64,000 nt of DNA, taken from contig NZ_CP063120.1 in assembly GCF_014931395.1 (NCBI RefSeq), forward strand, positions 1,409,501 through 1,473,500, in the 5' to 3' direction. Below the pieces are notes generated by a model. That model was not told the DNA's origin. It ran no database searches and worked only from the letters and a program-made list of their open reading frames with translations. Shown here in pieces: positions 23,487 to 33,709 of this stretch (its first letter is position 1; every line of letters begins with the position of its first letter). Both the position numbers and the translations under genes were made by a program. The stretch is from Haemophilus parainfluenzae (lineage in GTDB: Bacteria; Pseudomonadota; Gammaproteobacteria; Enterobacterales; Pasteurellaceae).

Positions 23487-24569
23487 ATGAAAGATTCTAT
23501 TATTGCAAAACTTGAAAGTTTAAAAGAACGTTATGAAGAATTAGAGGCATTGCTAGGCGATGCATCGGTGATTTCGGATCAGGATAAATTCCGCGCGTAT
23601 TCTAAAGAATATTCACAACTTGAAGATGTGGTGAAATGTTTTAATCGTTGGAATCAGCTTAATTCTAACATTGCTGATGCAGAATTGATGTTAGATGATC
23701 CTGAAATGAAAGAAATGGCAGAAATGGAAATTGAAGAATCCAAAGCCGAAATTGAAGAAGTCGAGCAACAACTTCAAATTCTTTTATTGCCGAAAGATCC
23801 AAATGATGAATATAACTGCTATTTAGAAATTCGTGCGGGTACAGGTGGGGATGAAGCGGGTATCTTTGCCGGCGATTTATTCCGTATGTATAGCCGTTAT
23901 GCTGAAAGTAAACGCTGGCGTGTTGAAATGCTCAGCGCAAATGAAAGCGAGCAGGGCGGTTATAAAGAAGTGATCGTGAAAGTAAGCGGTGATGGCGTGT
24001 ACGGTCAGTTAAAATTTGAATCAGGCGGCCACCGTGTACAACGTGTACCAAAAACAGAAAGCCAAGGTCGTATTCATACTTCTGCTTGTACTGTTGCGGT
24101 GATGCCAGAATTACCTGAATCTGAAATGCCGGAAATCAATCCTGCTGATTTACGTATTGATACCTACCGTTCATCTGGTGCAGGTGGTCAGCACGTTAAT
24201 ACGACTGACTCTGCGGTACGTATTACCCACATTCCAACGGGTATTGTGGTGGAATGTCAGGATGAGCGTTCACAACACAAAAACAAAGCGAAAGCGATGT
24301 CTGTATTGGCTTCACGTATTGTTCAAGCAGAGCAAGAACGTCAAGCGGCAGAGCAAGCGGATACCCGCCGTAACTTATTAGGTTCAGGCGATCGTTCTGA
24401 TAAAATTCGTACTTATAACTACCCACAAGGTCGTGTAACAGATCACCGTATCAACTTAACGCTCTATCGCTTAGATGAAGTGATGAACGGCAAAATTGAC
24501 GAGCTTATTCAGCCGATTATCACTGAATATCAAGCAGATCAATTAGCGGCGTTATCTGAGAATAATTAA
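23487..24569 (+). CDS. prfA: Peptide chain release factor 1
   Basis: The product has 360 residues. The GGQ motif that catalyses peptidyl-tRNA hydrolysis is at 233-235 ([10 protein letters not shown]), and the stop-codon-reading PxT element is PKT at 188-190, in [22 protein letters not shown]1 reads UAA and UAG. Its stop overlaps the prmC start (TAATG), coupling it to the methylase that modifies the GGQ glutamine. Confidence 0.98.
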   Translation: MKDSIIAKLESLKERYEELEALLGDASVISDQDKFRAYSKEYSQLEDVVKCFNRWNQLNSNIADAELMLDDPEMKEMAEMEIEESKAEIEEVEQQLQILLLPKDPNDEYNCYLEIRAGTGGDEAGIFAGDLFRMYSRYAESKRWRVEMLSANESEQGGYKEVIVKVSGDGVYGQLKFESGGHRVQRVPKTESQGRIHTSACTVAVMPELPESEMPEINPADLRIDTYRSSGAGGQHVNTTDSAVRITHIPTGIVVECQDERSQHKNKAKAMSVLASRIVQAEQERQAAEQADTRRNLLGSGDRSDKIRTYNYPQGRVTDHRINLTLYRLDEVMNGKIDELIQPIITEYQADQLAALSENN

Positions 24570-25447
24570 TGATCTATCAACAATGGCTTGCCGATGCTGC
24601 GCAAGCCTTAAATCAGGTAAATCCAACAGAGAATGGCAAAGTGGATGCGTTAGTGCTATTGCAACACGCAACAGGCAAATCGAGAACGCAAATTTTAGCT
24701 TTCGATGAAACGGAAATTGATGAAAAAGTGCGGTTAAAATTGACCGCACTTTTAGATCGTCGTTTAAAAGGCGAACCTATCGCTTATATCCTTGGTGAAA
24801 AAGAATTCTGGTCCTTGCCTTTAAATGTATCAGAAGGAACATTAATTCCTCGTCCCGATACTGAAATTCTCGTAGAAAAAGCATTGCAAATTGCGTTAGA
24901 AAAACTGGAAGAAAATCCACCGCGCTTTCGTATTCTCGATCTAGGTACCGGCACTGGCGCCATTGCGTTGGCGCTAGCTTCTGAGCTTTCTCCTATTTGT
25001 CAAAAAAAGCATATTCAATTGGATGTTATTGGTGTTGATTTAATGCCAGAAGTCGTCAAATTAGCGCAATCCAATGCAGAAAAAAATCAGCTCAAGGTGC
25101 AATTTTTGCAGAGTCGTTGGTTCGAAAATGTTGAAGGGCAGTTTGATATTATCGTCAGTAATCCGCCTTATATTGATGAAACCGATGAACATCTTTTCCA
25201 AAGTGATGTGCGTTTCGAGCCTCGTTCGGCGTTGGTGGCGGGTGAAAACGGTTTAGCTGATTTACGTCATCTTATTGAGTATGCGCCAGGACATTTAAAA
25301 GATAACGGCTATTTATTGTTAGAACACGGCTGGAAACAGGGCGAAGAAGTGCGGTCAATTTTCTGGCAAAATCATTGGCAAGGGGTTGCAACCATACGGG
25401 ATTATGGCGACAATGAACGCGTAACGTTGGGATATTGGAAGCGGTAA
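24569..25447 (+). CDS. prmC: Release factor glutamine methyltransferase PrmC
   Basis: The product has 292 residues. The SAM site is DLGTGTGAIAL (124-134) and the catalytic motif NPPY is at 198-201. PrmC methylates the GGQ glutamine of RF1 and RF2. Overlapping TAATG junctions with both prfA and sirB1 indicate one operon. An inverted pair of uptake signals lies inside the gene (24726-24751, encoding KVRLKLTALL). Confidence 0.97.
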   Translation: MIYQQWLADAAQALNQVNPTENGKVDALVLLQHATGKSRTQILAFDETEIDEKVRLKLTALLDRRLKGEPIAYILGEKEFWSLPLNVSEGTLIPRPDTEILVEKALQIALEKLEENPPRFRILDLGTGTGAIALALASELSPICQKKHIQLDVIGVDLMPEVVKLAQSNAEKNQLKVQFLQSRWFENVEGQFDIIVSNPPYIDETDEHLFQSDVRFEPRSALVAGENGLADLRHLIEYAPGHLKDNGYLLLEHGWKQGEEVRSIFWQNHWQGVATIRDYGDNERVTLGYWKR

Positions 25448-26250
25448 TGAAATACGATCAAAAAGTCTTATATACTGAGCTAACTCATTTTTATCTGAGC
25501 ATTTGTGAGAAAGAGCAACTTGATGAGCCTCGTATAAGAGGGCTCGTGGGAAGTTTAGTGCGTAAAGCTCGCCAAGCTATTCCTGAAGAATGGGATGATA
25601 AAGCTAAAATTCATCAATTATTGCAGCTCTTCTACGGTGATTGGGGCTTTCATTGCGATTCGGATAATTATTTCTATGCGCGCAATTTATACCTTCTGTA
25701 TATTTTAGAAGAACGTGAAGGTATGCCGGTAAGCCTTGGCGCCTTAATACTTTATTTGGCAGCAAGTTTAAAATTGCCGATTTATCCCGTAAATTTCCCG
25801 ACACAACTGATTTTACGTGCAGAAGTTGATGGCGAAGCGGCGTTTATTGATCCTTGGAGCGGAAAATATATTTCAGTGGATGAATTGAAAAAACTCTATG
25901 AAGGCGCCTTTGGTTTTGGGGCTCAAATTCAACCTGAAGATTTAGCCCGAGCAGATATTCCGATGCTGACTGCACGTTTCCGTCAGCTCGCCAAGAATGC
26001 CTTAATTCGTGAAGAACAAAACGATTTGGCTTTTAATTATATCCAATTCTTGTTAGCGGGAAGAAAAGATCCTTACGATATTCGCGATCGTGGCTTGGTG
26101 TTGGCGCAAATGGGCGCTTATCCTTCAGCCATTGAGGATTTGGAATATTTTGTGGATCAATGTCCGAATGATCCCACTTCTTCTTTGTTAAAAACTCAAC
26201 TTTTAGAACTGAAAGGCGAAGCATTGAAAGATGCCAATGCCATCCATTAA
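25447..26250 (+). CDS. sirB1: SirB1 family protein (transglutaminase-like fold plus TPR)
   Basis: The start is taken at the ATG at 25447 overlapping the prmC stop; the TTG at 25435 is less likely. The product has 267 residues. The N-terminal part has the SirB1 signature FHCDSDNYFYARNLYLLYILE and REGMPVSLGALILYLA. A C-terminal TPR-like pair (about 205-255) contains DIRDRGLVLAQMGAYPSAIED. The molecular function is unknown. It is genetically linked to prmC and kdsA across gamma-proteobacteria. Confidence 0.9.
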   Translation: MKYDQKVLYTELTHFYLSICEKEQLDEPRIRGLVGSLVRKARQAIPEEWDDKAKIHQLLQLFYGDWGFHCDSDNYFYARNLYLLYILEEREGMPVSLGALILYLAASLKLPIYPVNFPTQLILRAEVDGEAAFIDPWSGKYISVDELKKLYEGAFGFGAQIQPEDLARADIPMLTARFRQLAKNALIREEQNDLAFNYIQFLLAGRKDPYDIRDRGLVLAQMGAYPSAIEDLEYFVDQCPNDPTSSLLKTQLLELKGEALKDANAIH

Positions 26251-27117
<867 letters not shown>

Positions 27118-27122
27118 TGGAT

Positions 27123-27165
27123 AAGTGCGGTTGAAAACAGCGTTGTTTTTGACCGCACTTTTGTT
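27123..27165. terminator. Inverted uptake-signal pair acting as terminator
   Basis: AAGTGCGGT (27123-27131) and its reverse complement (27152-27160) form a stem with T-rich flanks, 6 bp after kdsA. Confidence 0.8.
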
Positions 27166-27183
27166 CTGTAAAAGGAGATAGCA

Positions 27184-28131
27184 ATGAATATCGTATTTTT
27201 AGACAGCACAGCAATTCCGAAACATATTCCTATTCCTCGTCCAAGCTTTCCGCATAACTGGGTTGAGTATGAATATACTTCTGCGGAGCAAACCATTGAG
27301 CGAGCAAAAGACGCGGATATTATTATCACCAGTAAAGTGATTTTAAGCCGTGAGGTGTTGCAACAACTACCTAAATTAAAATTGATTGCTATCACCGCAA
27401 CAGGCACCAATAACGTGGATTTAGACGCAGCAAAAGAATTGGGTGTGGCAGTTAAAAATGTGGCAGGTTATTCTGCCACGACGGTACCTGAGCATGTGTT
27501 GGGCATGATTTTTGCGTTAAAACATAGCTTGGCTGGCTGGCAACGCGATCAAATCACCGGCAAATGGACTGAGAGTAAACAGTTCTGCTACTTTGATTAT
27601 CCCATTACAGATGTTAAAGGTTCAACGTTAGGCGTGTTTGGAAAAGGCTGTTTAGGTACAGAAGTAGGGCGTTTAGCCGAGCTTTTAGGCATGAAAGTGC
27701 TTTATGCTGAACATCGAAATGCCACAACGTGTCGTGAAGGTTACACACCTTTTGAAGAGGTGCTAAAACAAGCCGATATTCTCACATTGCATTGTGCATT
27801 GACCGAAACAACCAAAAATTTAATCAATCAAGAAACCTTGTCACTTTGTAAGCAAGGTGTGTATTTAATCAATACTGGTCGTGGTCCATTGATTGATGAG
27901 CAAGCAGTTTGTGATGCTTTAAAATCAGGACAATTAGGCGGTGCCGCATTAGATGTGTTAGTGAAAGAACCACCAGAGAAAAATAATCCACTGATTGAAT
28001 TAGCGAAAACGATGCCGAATTTAATTATCACGCCTCATATTGCTTGGGCGAGTGATAGCGCAGTAACCACGCTAACAAAAAAAGTGACGCAAAATATTGA
28101 AGATTTCGTTCAACAATTAAATCAAAAATAA
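27184..28131 (+). CDS. D-2-hydroxyacid dehydrogenase (glycerate dehydrogenase-like)
   Basis: The product has 315 residues. The NAD-binding loop is VFGKGCLGTEVGRLAE (G-x-G-x2-G). Catalytic Arg is in KQGVYLINTGRGPLID, Glu lies in the VKEPPEKNNPL segment and His in ITPHIAWAS. This is the HprA-type reductase widely present in Haemophilus; the substrate is probably hydroxypyruvate or glyoxylate. It has one base of overlap with lolC (TAATG). The strong ribosome site AAAAGGAG suits the ATG at 27184. Confidence 0.9.
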   Translation: MNIVFLDSTAIPKHIPIPRPSFPHNWVEYEYTSAEQTIERAKDADIIITSKVILSREVLQQLPKLKLIAITATGTNNVDLDAAKELGVAVKNVAGYSATTVPEHVLGMIFALKHSLAGWQRDQITGKWTESKQFCYFDYPITDVKGSTLGVFGKGCLGTEVGRLAELLGMKVLYAEHRNATTCREGYTPFEEVLKQADILTLHCALTETTKNLINQETLSLCKQGVYLINTGRGPLIDEQAVCDALKSGQLGGAALDVLVKEPPEKNNPLIELAKTMPNLIITPHIAWASDSAVTTLTKKVTQNIEDFVQQLNQK

Positions 28132-29312
28132 TGAATTTACCTATTTCTTTATATGTCGCTCTGCGATATTGGCGGGCAAAAAGCGCCGATCGTTTTGGGC
28201 GACTTGTTGCTAATTTGGCAAGCTTTGGCATCGTACTGGGTGTGATGGCATTGATTATTGTGCTTTCTGTCATGAATGGATTAGAAGGCTATCAAAAACA
28301 ACAGGTGCTTTCGAGCATTCCGCACGCGATTGTTAGCCAAGAAACGCCTATTTCGGCAGAAAAACCGCTTGAAAACACACCGCACTTTGTACAAAAAGCT
28401 GTGCCGATTAATACCACGAATGTTGTGTTTCAAACGGCAAAAGGTGTGAGCGCGGGACAAGTGATTGGTATTCAGTCTTTTTCAGATGATCCTTTACTGG
28501 ACGCTTTCGATTCTAGCCAATTTAATCAACTTTTACCGCAAGGTGAGTTTAAGCTAATTATTGGCGATAATCTGGCACAAAAATTAGGCTTAGCGGTGGG
28601 CGATAAAGTTCGCTTAATGATTACGGAAAACAGCCAATATACGCCATTTGGTCGTGTGCCGATGCAGCGTTTATTTACCGTGAGTGAGCTTTACTATGAT
28701 TATGGCGAAGCGTCAGGTTATGAAGTTTTTGCTAATTTAGCCGATATTGGTCGCCTAATGCGTATTCAACCAGGTGAGGCACAAGGCTATCGTTTATTCC
28801 TAGATGATCCTTTCCAAATCACAGAATTGCCAACCTATTTTGAAGAGAGTTATATCAGCGATTGGCGTGTCCAAAAAGGGGAGTTTTTCCAAGCGGTTCG
28901 TATGGAAAAAAATATGATGGGCTTGTTGATTAGCTTAATTATCGTTGTGGCGATTTCAAATATCGTCACCTCATTAAGTTTAATGGTGGTGGATAAACAA
29001 GGGGAAATCGCCATTTTGCAAACACAAGGTGTCACTAAATCACAAGTACGCTCGATCTTTATTTATCAAGGTTTATTGGTGGGGCTAGTGGGCACATTGA
29101 TTGGTGCCGTACTGGGCGTATTAATCACTTTAAACCTTGGGGCAATTTTAAGTGCGGTCAATCCGAATGGTGTTTTCTTGCCGACCTCGATTGAGCCTGT
29201 GCAAGTCATTATTGTGATAGCCTTTTCTTTATTGTTATCTTTATTATCAACCATTTATCCAGCTTATCGTGCGGCAAAAACTGAGCCGGCGGAAGCATTA
29301 CGTTATGAGTAA
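28131..29312 (+). CDS. lolC: Lipoprotein-releasing ABC transporter permease LolC
   Basis: The product has 393 residues. One N-terminal span (about 25-48), a large periplasmic domain (about 50-265) and three C-terminal spans give the MacB/LolC topology. The start ISLYVALRYWRAKSADRFGR and the end STIYPAYRAAKTEPAEALRYE are typical. With LolD and LolE it extracts outer-membrane lipoproteins from the inner membrane and hands them to LolA. Confidence 0.95.
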   Translation: MNLPISLYVALRYWRAKSADRFGRLVANLASFGIVLGVMALIIVLSVMNGLEGYQKQQVLSSIPHAIVSQETPISAEKPLENTPHFVQKAVPINTTNVVFQTAKGVSAGQVIGIQSFSDDPLLDAFDSSQFNQLLPQGEFKLIIGDNLAQKLGLAVGDKVRLMITENSQYTPFGRVPMQRLFTVSELYYDYGEASGYEVFANLADIGRLMRIQPGEAQGYRLFLDDPFQITELPTYFEESYISDWRVQKGEFFQAVRMEKNMMGLLISLIIVVAISNIVTSLSLMVVDKQGEIAILQTQGVTKSQVRSIFIYQGLLVGLVGTLIGAVLGVLITLNLGAILSAVNPNGVFLPTSIEPVQVIIVIAFSLLLSLLSTIYPAYRAAKTEPAEALRYE

Positions 29313-29315
29313 AAT

Positions 29316-29999
29316 ATGAATAACTACTTATTAGAATGCCAAAATATTAATAAATTTTACCAAGAAGGCGAGAACCAAACCCAAGTATTAAAAGGCGTAA
29401 GCTTTGCCATGAAACCACAAGAATTAGTGGCGATTGTGGGGAGTTCTGGTTCAGGAAAAAGTACTTTATTGCACACCTTAGGCGGCTTAGATCAGCCAAG
29501 TAGTGGGGAAGTGTTTATTAAAGGGCAATCATTGCAAAAAGCGTCTGAAAGTGAATTGGCTAAATTACGTAACCAAAATCTAGGGTTTGTGTATCAATTT
29601 CACCATTTAATGGCAGATTTTACCGCATTGGAAAATGTGATGATGCCGATGTTAATTGGTCGTCAGAATAAAACAGAAGCAAAAGATCGTGCTGAAAAAA
29701 TATTGGGTGCAGTAGGCTTAAGCCATCGCATTACCCATCGTCCGTCAGCCCTTTCTGGTGGGGAACGTCAACGAGTGGCGATTGCTCGTGCATTAGTGAA
29801 TAATCCCGCTCTCGTCTTAGCCGATGAACCAACTGGTAACTTAGATCATAAAACCACAGAAAGTATTTTTGAGTTGATTCAAACCTTGAATGCAGAACAA
29901 AACATTGCGTTTTTATTGGTTACCCATGATATGTCATTAGCGCAAAAACTGTCTCGTTGCTTAACCATGCAAGACGGCATTTTGAAGGAAGGTGCATAA
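29316..29999 (+). CDS. lolD: Lipoprotein-releasing ABC ATPase LolD
   Basis: The product has 227 residues. Walker [10 protein letters not shown] is at 42-50, the Q-loop is in FVYQFHHLM, the signature is [15 protein letters not shown] and Walker B is [12 protein letters not shown], the LolD/MacB-type DEPTGNLD. It powers LolCE. Its stop overlaps the lolE start by one base. Confidence 0.97.
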   Translation: MNNYLLECQNINKFYQEGENQTQVLKGVSFAMKPQELVAIVGSSGSGKSTLLHTLGGLDQPSSGEVFIKGQSLQKASESELAKLRNQNLGFVYQFHHLMADFTALENVMMPMLIGRQNKTEAKDRAEKILGAVGLSHRITHRPSALSGGERQRVAIARALVNNPALVLADEPTGNLDHKTTESIFELIQTLNAEQNIAFLLVTHDMSLAQKLSRCLTMQDGILKEGA

Positions 30000-31249
30000 T
30001 GAATACGCCTTTTTTCATTAGTTGGCGTTATCAGCGGGGCAAGCAAAAGAATCCGTTGGTAGCGTTAATTTCAAAATTCTCTGCAATTGGTATCGCTCTT
30101 GGCGTAGCGGTGTTGATTGTGGGGTTAAGTGCCATGAATGGGTTTGAGCGAGAATTAAACTCGCGTATTTTAGCTGTCGTGCCACATACGGAAATCACGG
30201 TAAACCCACATGACAATGAAGCCACATTAAACCATTGGCAAAAGCTAGAAGAGCGTCTAAAAACAAACAAAAAAATTACCGCACTTTCACCTTTTGTGAG
30301 TTTTACTGCCTTAGTTGAGAATGGCAATAAACTCAAAGTTGTTCAAGTGAAAGGGGTCGATAAACAAGCTGAAGATCAAGTGAGCTCTCTTGGTAAGTTT
30401 GTGGAAGGCGATGGCTGGCAAAAATTCGCAGAAGAAGGCGGATTGGTGCTGGGCTCTGGTATTGCCAAAGCGTTAGATGTTAAAGCAGGCGATTGGGTAT
30501 CATTATTAATCTCTCAACCAAATGGCGAAGATCAAATGGCTCAACCTAATCGTGAGCGTGTTCAAGTGACTGCTATTTTACGTTTAGATGGTCAGCTAGA
30601 CCACAGTTATGCCTTACTGGCATTACCTCAAGCACAAGAATTAATGGGGTATCGCGAAGATCAAATCACCGGTGTTGAATTGAAAGTGGATGATCCATTC
30701 AAAGTACAAGAAATGGATTATTCGATGCTGAATGATTATCCTCAACTGCTTTATATCCAAAACTGGGTGGCAAAATTTGGCTATATGTATCGTGATATTC
30801 AGCTTATCCGCACAGTGATGTATATCGCCATGGTGCTTGTAATTGGGGTAGCGTGTTTTAATATTGTTTCTACCTTAATTATGGCGGTAAAAGACAAGCA
30901 AGGTGATATTGCGATTATGCGAACCCTGGGGGCAAATAATGGCTTTATTAAGCAGATCTTTATTTGGTATGGTTTGCTTGCAGGAATGAAAGGGTGTTTG
31001 ATTGGTATCGTGTTAGGCGTCGTACTTGCCCTTAATCTCACACCGATTATTCAAGGCATCGAGACATTACTCGGTAAAAAACTGTTATCAGATGGCATCT
31101 ATTTCGTTGATTTCTTACCAAGCGAATTACATTGGTTTGATGTTGTATTAGTTCTTGTGGCGGCATTGGTATTGAGTTTACTCGCCAGTCTTTATCCAGC
31201 CAGTCGAGCCGCGAAGTTACAACCGGCTCAAGTATTGAGTAATCATTAA
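29999..31249 (+). CDS. lolE: Lipoprotein-releasing ABC transporter permease LolE
   Basis: The start is taken at 29999 (TAATG with lolD), giving [20 protein letters not shown]; the longer in-frame TTG start is unlikely. The product has 416 residues with LolC-like topology and ends SLLASLYPASRAAKLQPAQV. It is paralogous to LolC and forms the heterodimeric transporter. An uptake signal within the periplasmic domain encodes TALSPF (near 30281). A bidirectional terminator follows. Confidence 0.95.
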   Translation: MNTPFFISWRYQRGKQKNPLVALISKFSAIGIALGVAVLIVGLSAMNGFERELNSRILAVVPHTEITVNPHDNEATLNHWQKLEERLKTNKKITALSPFVSFTALVENGNKLKVVQVKGVDKQAEDQVSSLGKFVEGDGWQKFAEEGGLVLGSGIAKALDVKAGDWVSLLISQPNGEDQMAQPNRERVQVTAILRLDGQLDHSYALLALPQAQELMGYREDQITGVELKVDDPFKVQEMDYSMLNDYPQLLYIQNWVAKFGYMYRDIQLIRTVMYIAMVLVIGVACFNIVSTLIMAVKDKQGDIAIMRTLGANNGFIKQIFIWYGLLAGMKGCLIGIVLGVVLALNLTPIIQGIETLLGKKLLSDGIYFVDFLPSELHWFDVVLVLVAALVLSLLASLYPASRAAKLQPAQVLSNH

Positions 31250-31250
31250 T

Positions 31251-31290
31251 AAAAAATCAGGGATTAAGCATTTAATCCCTGATTTTTTAT
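31251..31290. terminator. Bidirectional terminator between lolE and zapG
   Basis: A long perfect stem (AAAAAATCAGGGATTA with its complement, 5-base loop) has A- and T-runs at both ends and serves the convergent lolE and zapG genes. Confidence 0.9.
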
Positions 31291-31307
31291 TGTTCAACCG
31301 TTAATCA

Positions 31308-31718
31308 TTACTGGTTTTCTTTATCTGTTTTTAATAATCCAGATGAACCTTCGGAATAATCACGCGGTGGCTCTTCAGATTTGCTTTCTGATGAGGCGGT
31401 CACTAATTGCTGGGTAAATAACCCTTTGTCGGATGGTTTATTGCCAAGCAAGGTTTCAGATGAAACGGCATAGTGACGATAGAGTTTTTGATAATCACCA
31501 ATTAAGGTTTTAAATAATTCAGCACTTTCAGCGAAATGTTTTTCAAGTTGTGCTTGTTTATCGCTTAATTGTGTTTTGACTTCTTTTAGTTCAGCTTCGG
31601 TTTGAACTTGTTTTTTAACAGAACCTTTTGTTAAACGTAACAGCAAATAGCCTAAGATTACGCCAACTACAAGTCCAATCACAGCGGCTTGCCATATTTC
31701 TGGTATCCATGATTGCAT
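31308..31718 (-). CDS. zapG: Z-ring associated protein ZapG (DUF1043, YhcB)
   Basis: The product has 136 residues. An N-terminal membrane anchor (about 10-28: WQAAVIGLVVGVILGYLLLR) is followed by a coiled coil (about 33-75) and a low-complexity, Ser-rich tail. This matches the ZapG/YhcB family, which coordinates cell division and envelope growth. It is convergent with lolE. Confidence 0.88.
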   Translation of the reverse strand: MQSWIPEIWQAAVIGLVVGVILGYLLLRLTKGSVKKQVQTEAELKEVKTQLSDKQAQLEKHFAESAELFKTLIGDYQKLYRHYAVSSETLLGNKPSDKGLFTQQLVTASSESKSEEPPRDYSEGSSGLLKTDKENQ

Positions 31719-31807
31719 ACATTACTCCTTCTTTTGAATTCAGTGTTTAGTGTAAAGGAAAACCGAAAAACGTTCTTTGCGGTTGATCACATTTTGAAAA
31801 ATCTTGT

Positions 31808-32158
31808 TTATACAGCCGCAATAATAACGATCTCAACTTTCCAATCAGGATCTGCAAGTTTTGCTTCTACCGTTGCTCGGCTTGGTGGATTTTGGCTATC
31901 GACCCATTCATCCCATGCTTGGTTGAGTTGAGCATAATCTGCCATATCAGCAAGGAAGATTTGAGTGGTAAGAATTTTACTTTTTTCAGAACCAATTTCA
32001 GCCAATAATTTATCGATCAGTGAAAGGACTTCTTTGGTTTGTTCGTAAGTATTTTGCTTAACGCTTTTTTCTGGTACTTGGCCAGCAAAATAGGCGGTAT
32101 TGTTATGAATAACCACTTCAGAAAAGCGTTTGCTTGGTTGAATACGTTTAATCGACAT
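31808..32158 (-). CDS. RidA family protein
   Basis: The start is chosen at 32158 (MSIKRIQPSKRFSEVV, with AAAGGAG upstream), giving 116 residues, the usual length. Conserved features include YFAGQVPE, LLAEIGSEKSKILTTQIFL, DEWVDSQNPPSRATVEAKLA and the active-site Arg in PSRATVEA. This subgroup (HI1627-like) acts as an enamine/imine deaminase or related stress protein; the exact substrate is unproven. Confidence 0.9.
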   Translation of the reverse strand: MSIKRIQPSKRFSEVVIHNNTAYFAGQVPEKSVKQNTYEQTKEVLSLIDKLLAEIGSEKSKILTTQIFLADMADYAQLNQAWDEWVDSQNPPSRATVEAKLADPDWKVEIVIIAAV

Positions 32159-32269
32159 AATGGCTCCTTTTTGATGAAGATAATTCCATTCTAAAGGCGG
32201 TTTTAGACTTTGTAAATCAAGAAATTGTGGGATAAAATAACTGAGAATTTTTATCAACTAAAGAAAACT

Positions 32270-32986
32270 ATGAAACTCCTGATTTCGAATCAATATGGCG
32301 CTATTGTGATGGCATTATTGCCTTTTATTTACGGTATGTTATTAGCTTCACCTGTTTGGGCGCATTTCTTTTTGCTGTTAGCTTGGTTCACCATGTATTT
32401 GCTGAGTTATCCAATGCTTAGTCTCTTTAAAGGCAAAAATATGGCGGAATATAAAAAGTGGATCATCATCTATGGTGTTGCGGCTTTTTTATTTGCGCTT
32501 CCTGCCATTTTTTATAACTGGCAAATTCTTTTCTTTATTGCCGCCATGTTTCCTTTTGTGTTGGTGAGTATCTATTACACCAAGAAAAAAGATGAACGTA
32601 ATCTTCTCAATGATTTAGCGGGTATTGCGATTTTTGCCCTTGCAGGTATGGGATCCTATTATTTTTCTGACCGCACTTTTGATGAAAAAATCTGGTGGGT
32701 AGCACTGTATCCAAGCTTATTTTTTATTGGCACGACGCTTTACGTCAAATCAATGATGCGTGAACGTAAAAATCCGCTTTATCTCAAAGCCTCCATTATT
32801 TTCCATGTACTTTGCGTGCTCGGTTGCTTGTTCACTCAACAATATGTCTTGTCACTTGCTTTTGTGCCGGCATTAATTCGTGCCATTTATTTACCCACCA
32901 AGAAACTTTCAGTGAAGCAAGTCGGTCTAATAGAATTCGGAACATCCGCCATTTTTTTGATTATTTTATTGATAGCGACATTATAA
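32270..32986 (+). CDS. YwiC-like integral membrane protein
   Basis: The start at 32270 gives [20 protein letters not shown], the conserved NQHGA-type start of the YwiC-like family. The product has 238 residues with seven or eight membrane spans. Function is unknown. It is followed after one base by the Sel1-repeat gene, so the two are probably co-transcribed. Confidence 0.82.
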   Translation: MKLLISNQYGAIVMALLPFIYGMLLASPVWAHFFLLLAWFTMYLLSYPMLSLFKGKNMAEYKKWIIIYGVAAFLFALPAIFYNWQILFFIAAMFPFVLVSIYYTKKKDERNLLNDLAGIAIFALAGMGSYYFSDRTFDEKIWWVALYPSLFFIGTTLYVKSMMRERKNPLYLKASIIFHVLCVLGCLFTQQYVLSLAFVPALIRAIYLPTKKLSVKQVGLIEFGTSAIFLIILLIATL

Positions 32987-32987
32987 G

Positions 32988-33662
32988 ATGAAGACATTAG
33001 CTAAACTTTTATTCCTAGCCACCTTCACGTTAAGCAGTTCAGCATTTGCCATGAAAACCATTGATTTGGTCGATAAAGCGCAAATGACGGATCAGCAAAA
33101 AATGGATCTGGCACAAAAACTGGCTGAGAAACAAGATTGGAAAGCCGTTTTTGAAATTATGTATCCCCTTGCGTTGGAAGGTAATTTACAAGCGCAAAGC
33201 AATTTAGGGATGCTTTATAATTTAGGCCGTGGAGTGGATGAAAATAAAGAGTTGGCTTACTGGTGGTTTAGTGAAGCCGCTGAGCGAGGCAGCATTAAGG
33301 CTATCAATAATTTGGCGGTCATGTATTTCAACGGTAACAACTATGTAAAACAAGATACCGCTCAAGCGATTAAATTATTTGAAACCAGTGCAACAAAAGA
33401 TCCCGATGCCATGCTTACATTAGGGGAAATTTATACTAATCAGAAAGAATTTACCAAAGCCTTTGAATGGTTCCAAAAAGCCGCGAATGCGGGCAGCAAT
33501 GAGGGGCGATTCCGTTTGGCTCGTTTGTATGAGGAAGGGATAGGGACACAAGTTAATATTGGCTTGGCCAAATTACTTTATTTGGAAATTATGAATACAG
33601 CAAAAAAGGATGAAATTAAAGAAATTGCCAGACAGCGATTACAACGTTTAAGTTTGTATTAA
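32988..33662 (+). CDS. Sel1/TPR-repeat periplasmic protein
   Basis: The product has 224 residues. A signal peptide (1-21, ending SSAFA) is followed by four or five Sel1-like repeats with the A-x2-G-x2-Y-x2-G pattern ([51 protein letters not shown]). Such solenoids mediate protein contacts in the envelope. The target is unknown. Confidence 0.88.
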   Translation: MKTLAKLLFLATFTLSSSAFAMKTIDLVDKAQMTDQQKMDLAQKLAEKQDWKAVFEIMYPLALEGNLQAQSNLGMLYNLGRGVDENKELAYWWFSEAAERGSIKAINNLAVMYFNGNNYVKQDTAQAIKLFETSATKDPDAMLTLGEIYTNQKEFTKAFEWFQKAANAGSNEGRFRLARLYEEGIGTQVNIGLAKLLYLEIMNTAKKDEIKEIARQRLQRLSLY

Positions 33663-33666
33663 GAAA

Positions 33667-33695
33667 AGAGCGGTAGAAATTGACCGCTCTTTTTA
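33667..33695 (+). terminator. Terminator after Sel1 gene
   Basis: An AGAGCGGT / ACCGCTCT stem with T-run (33667-33695) lies just after the stop. It also faces the convergent prfB gene. Confidence 0.8.
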
Positions 33696-33709
33696 TATAA
33701 AGAATATGA

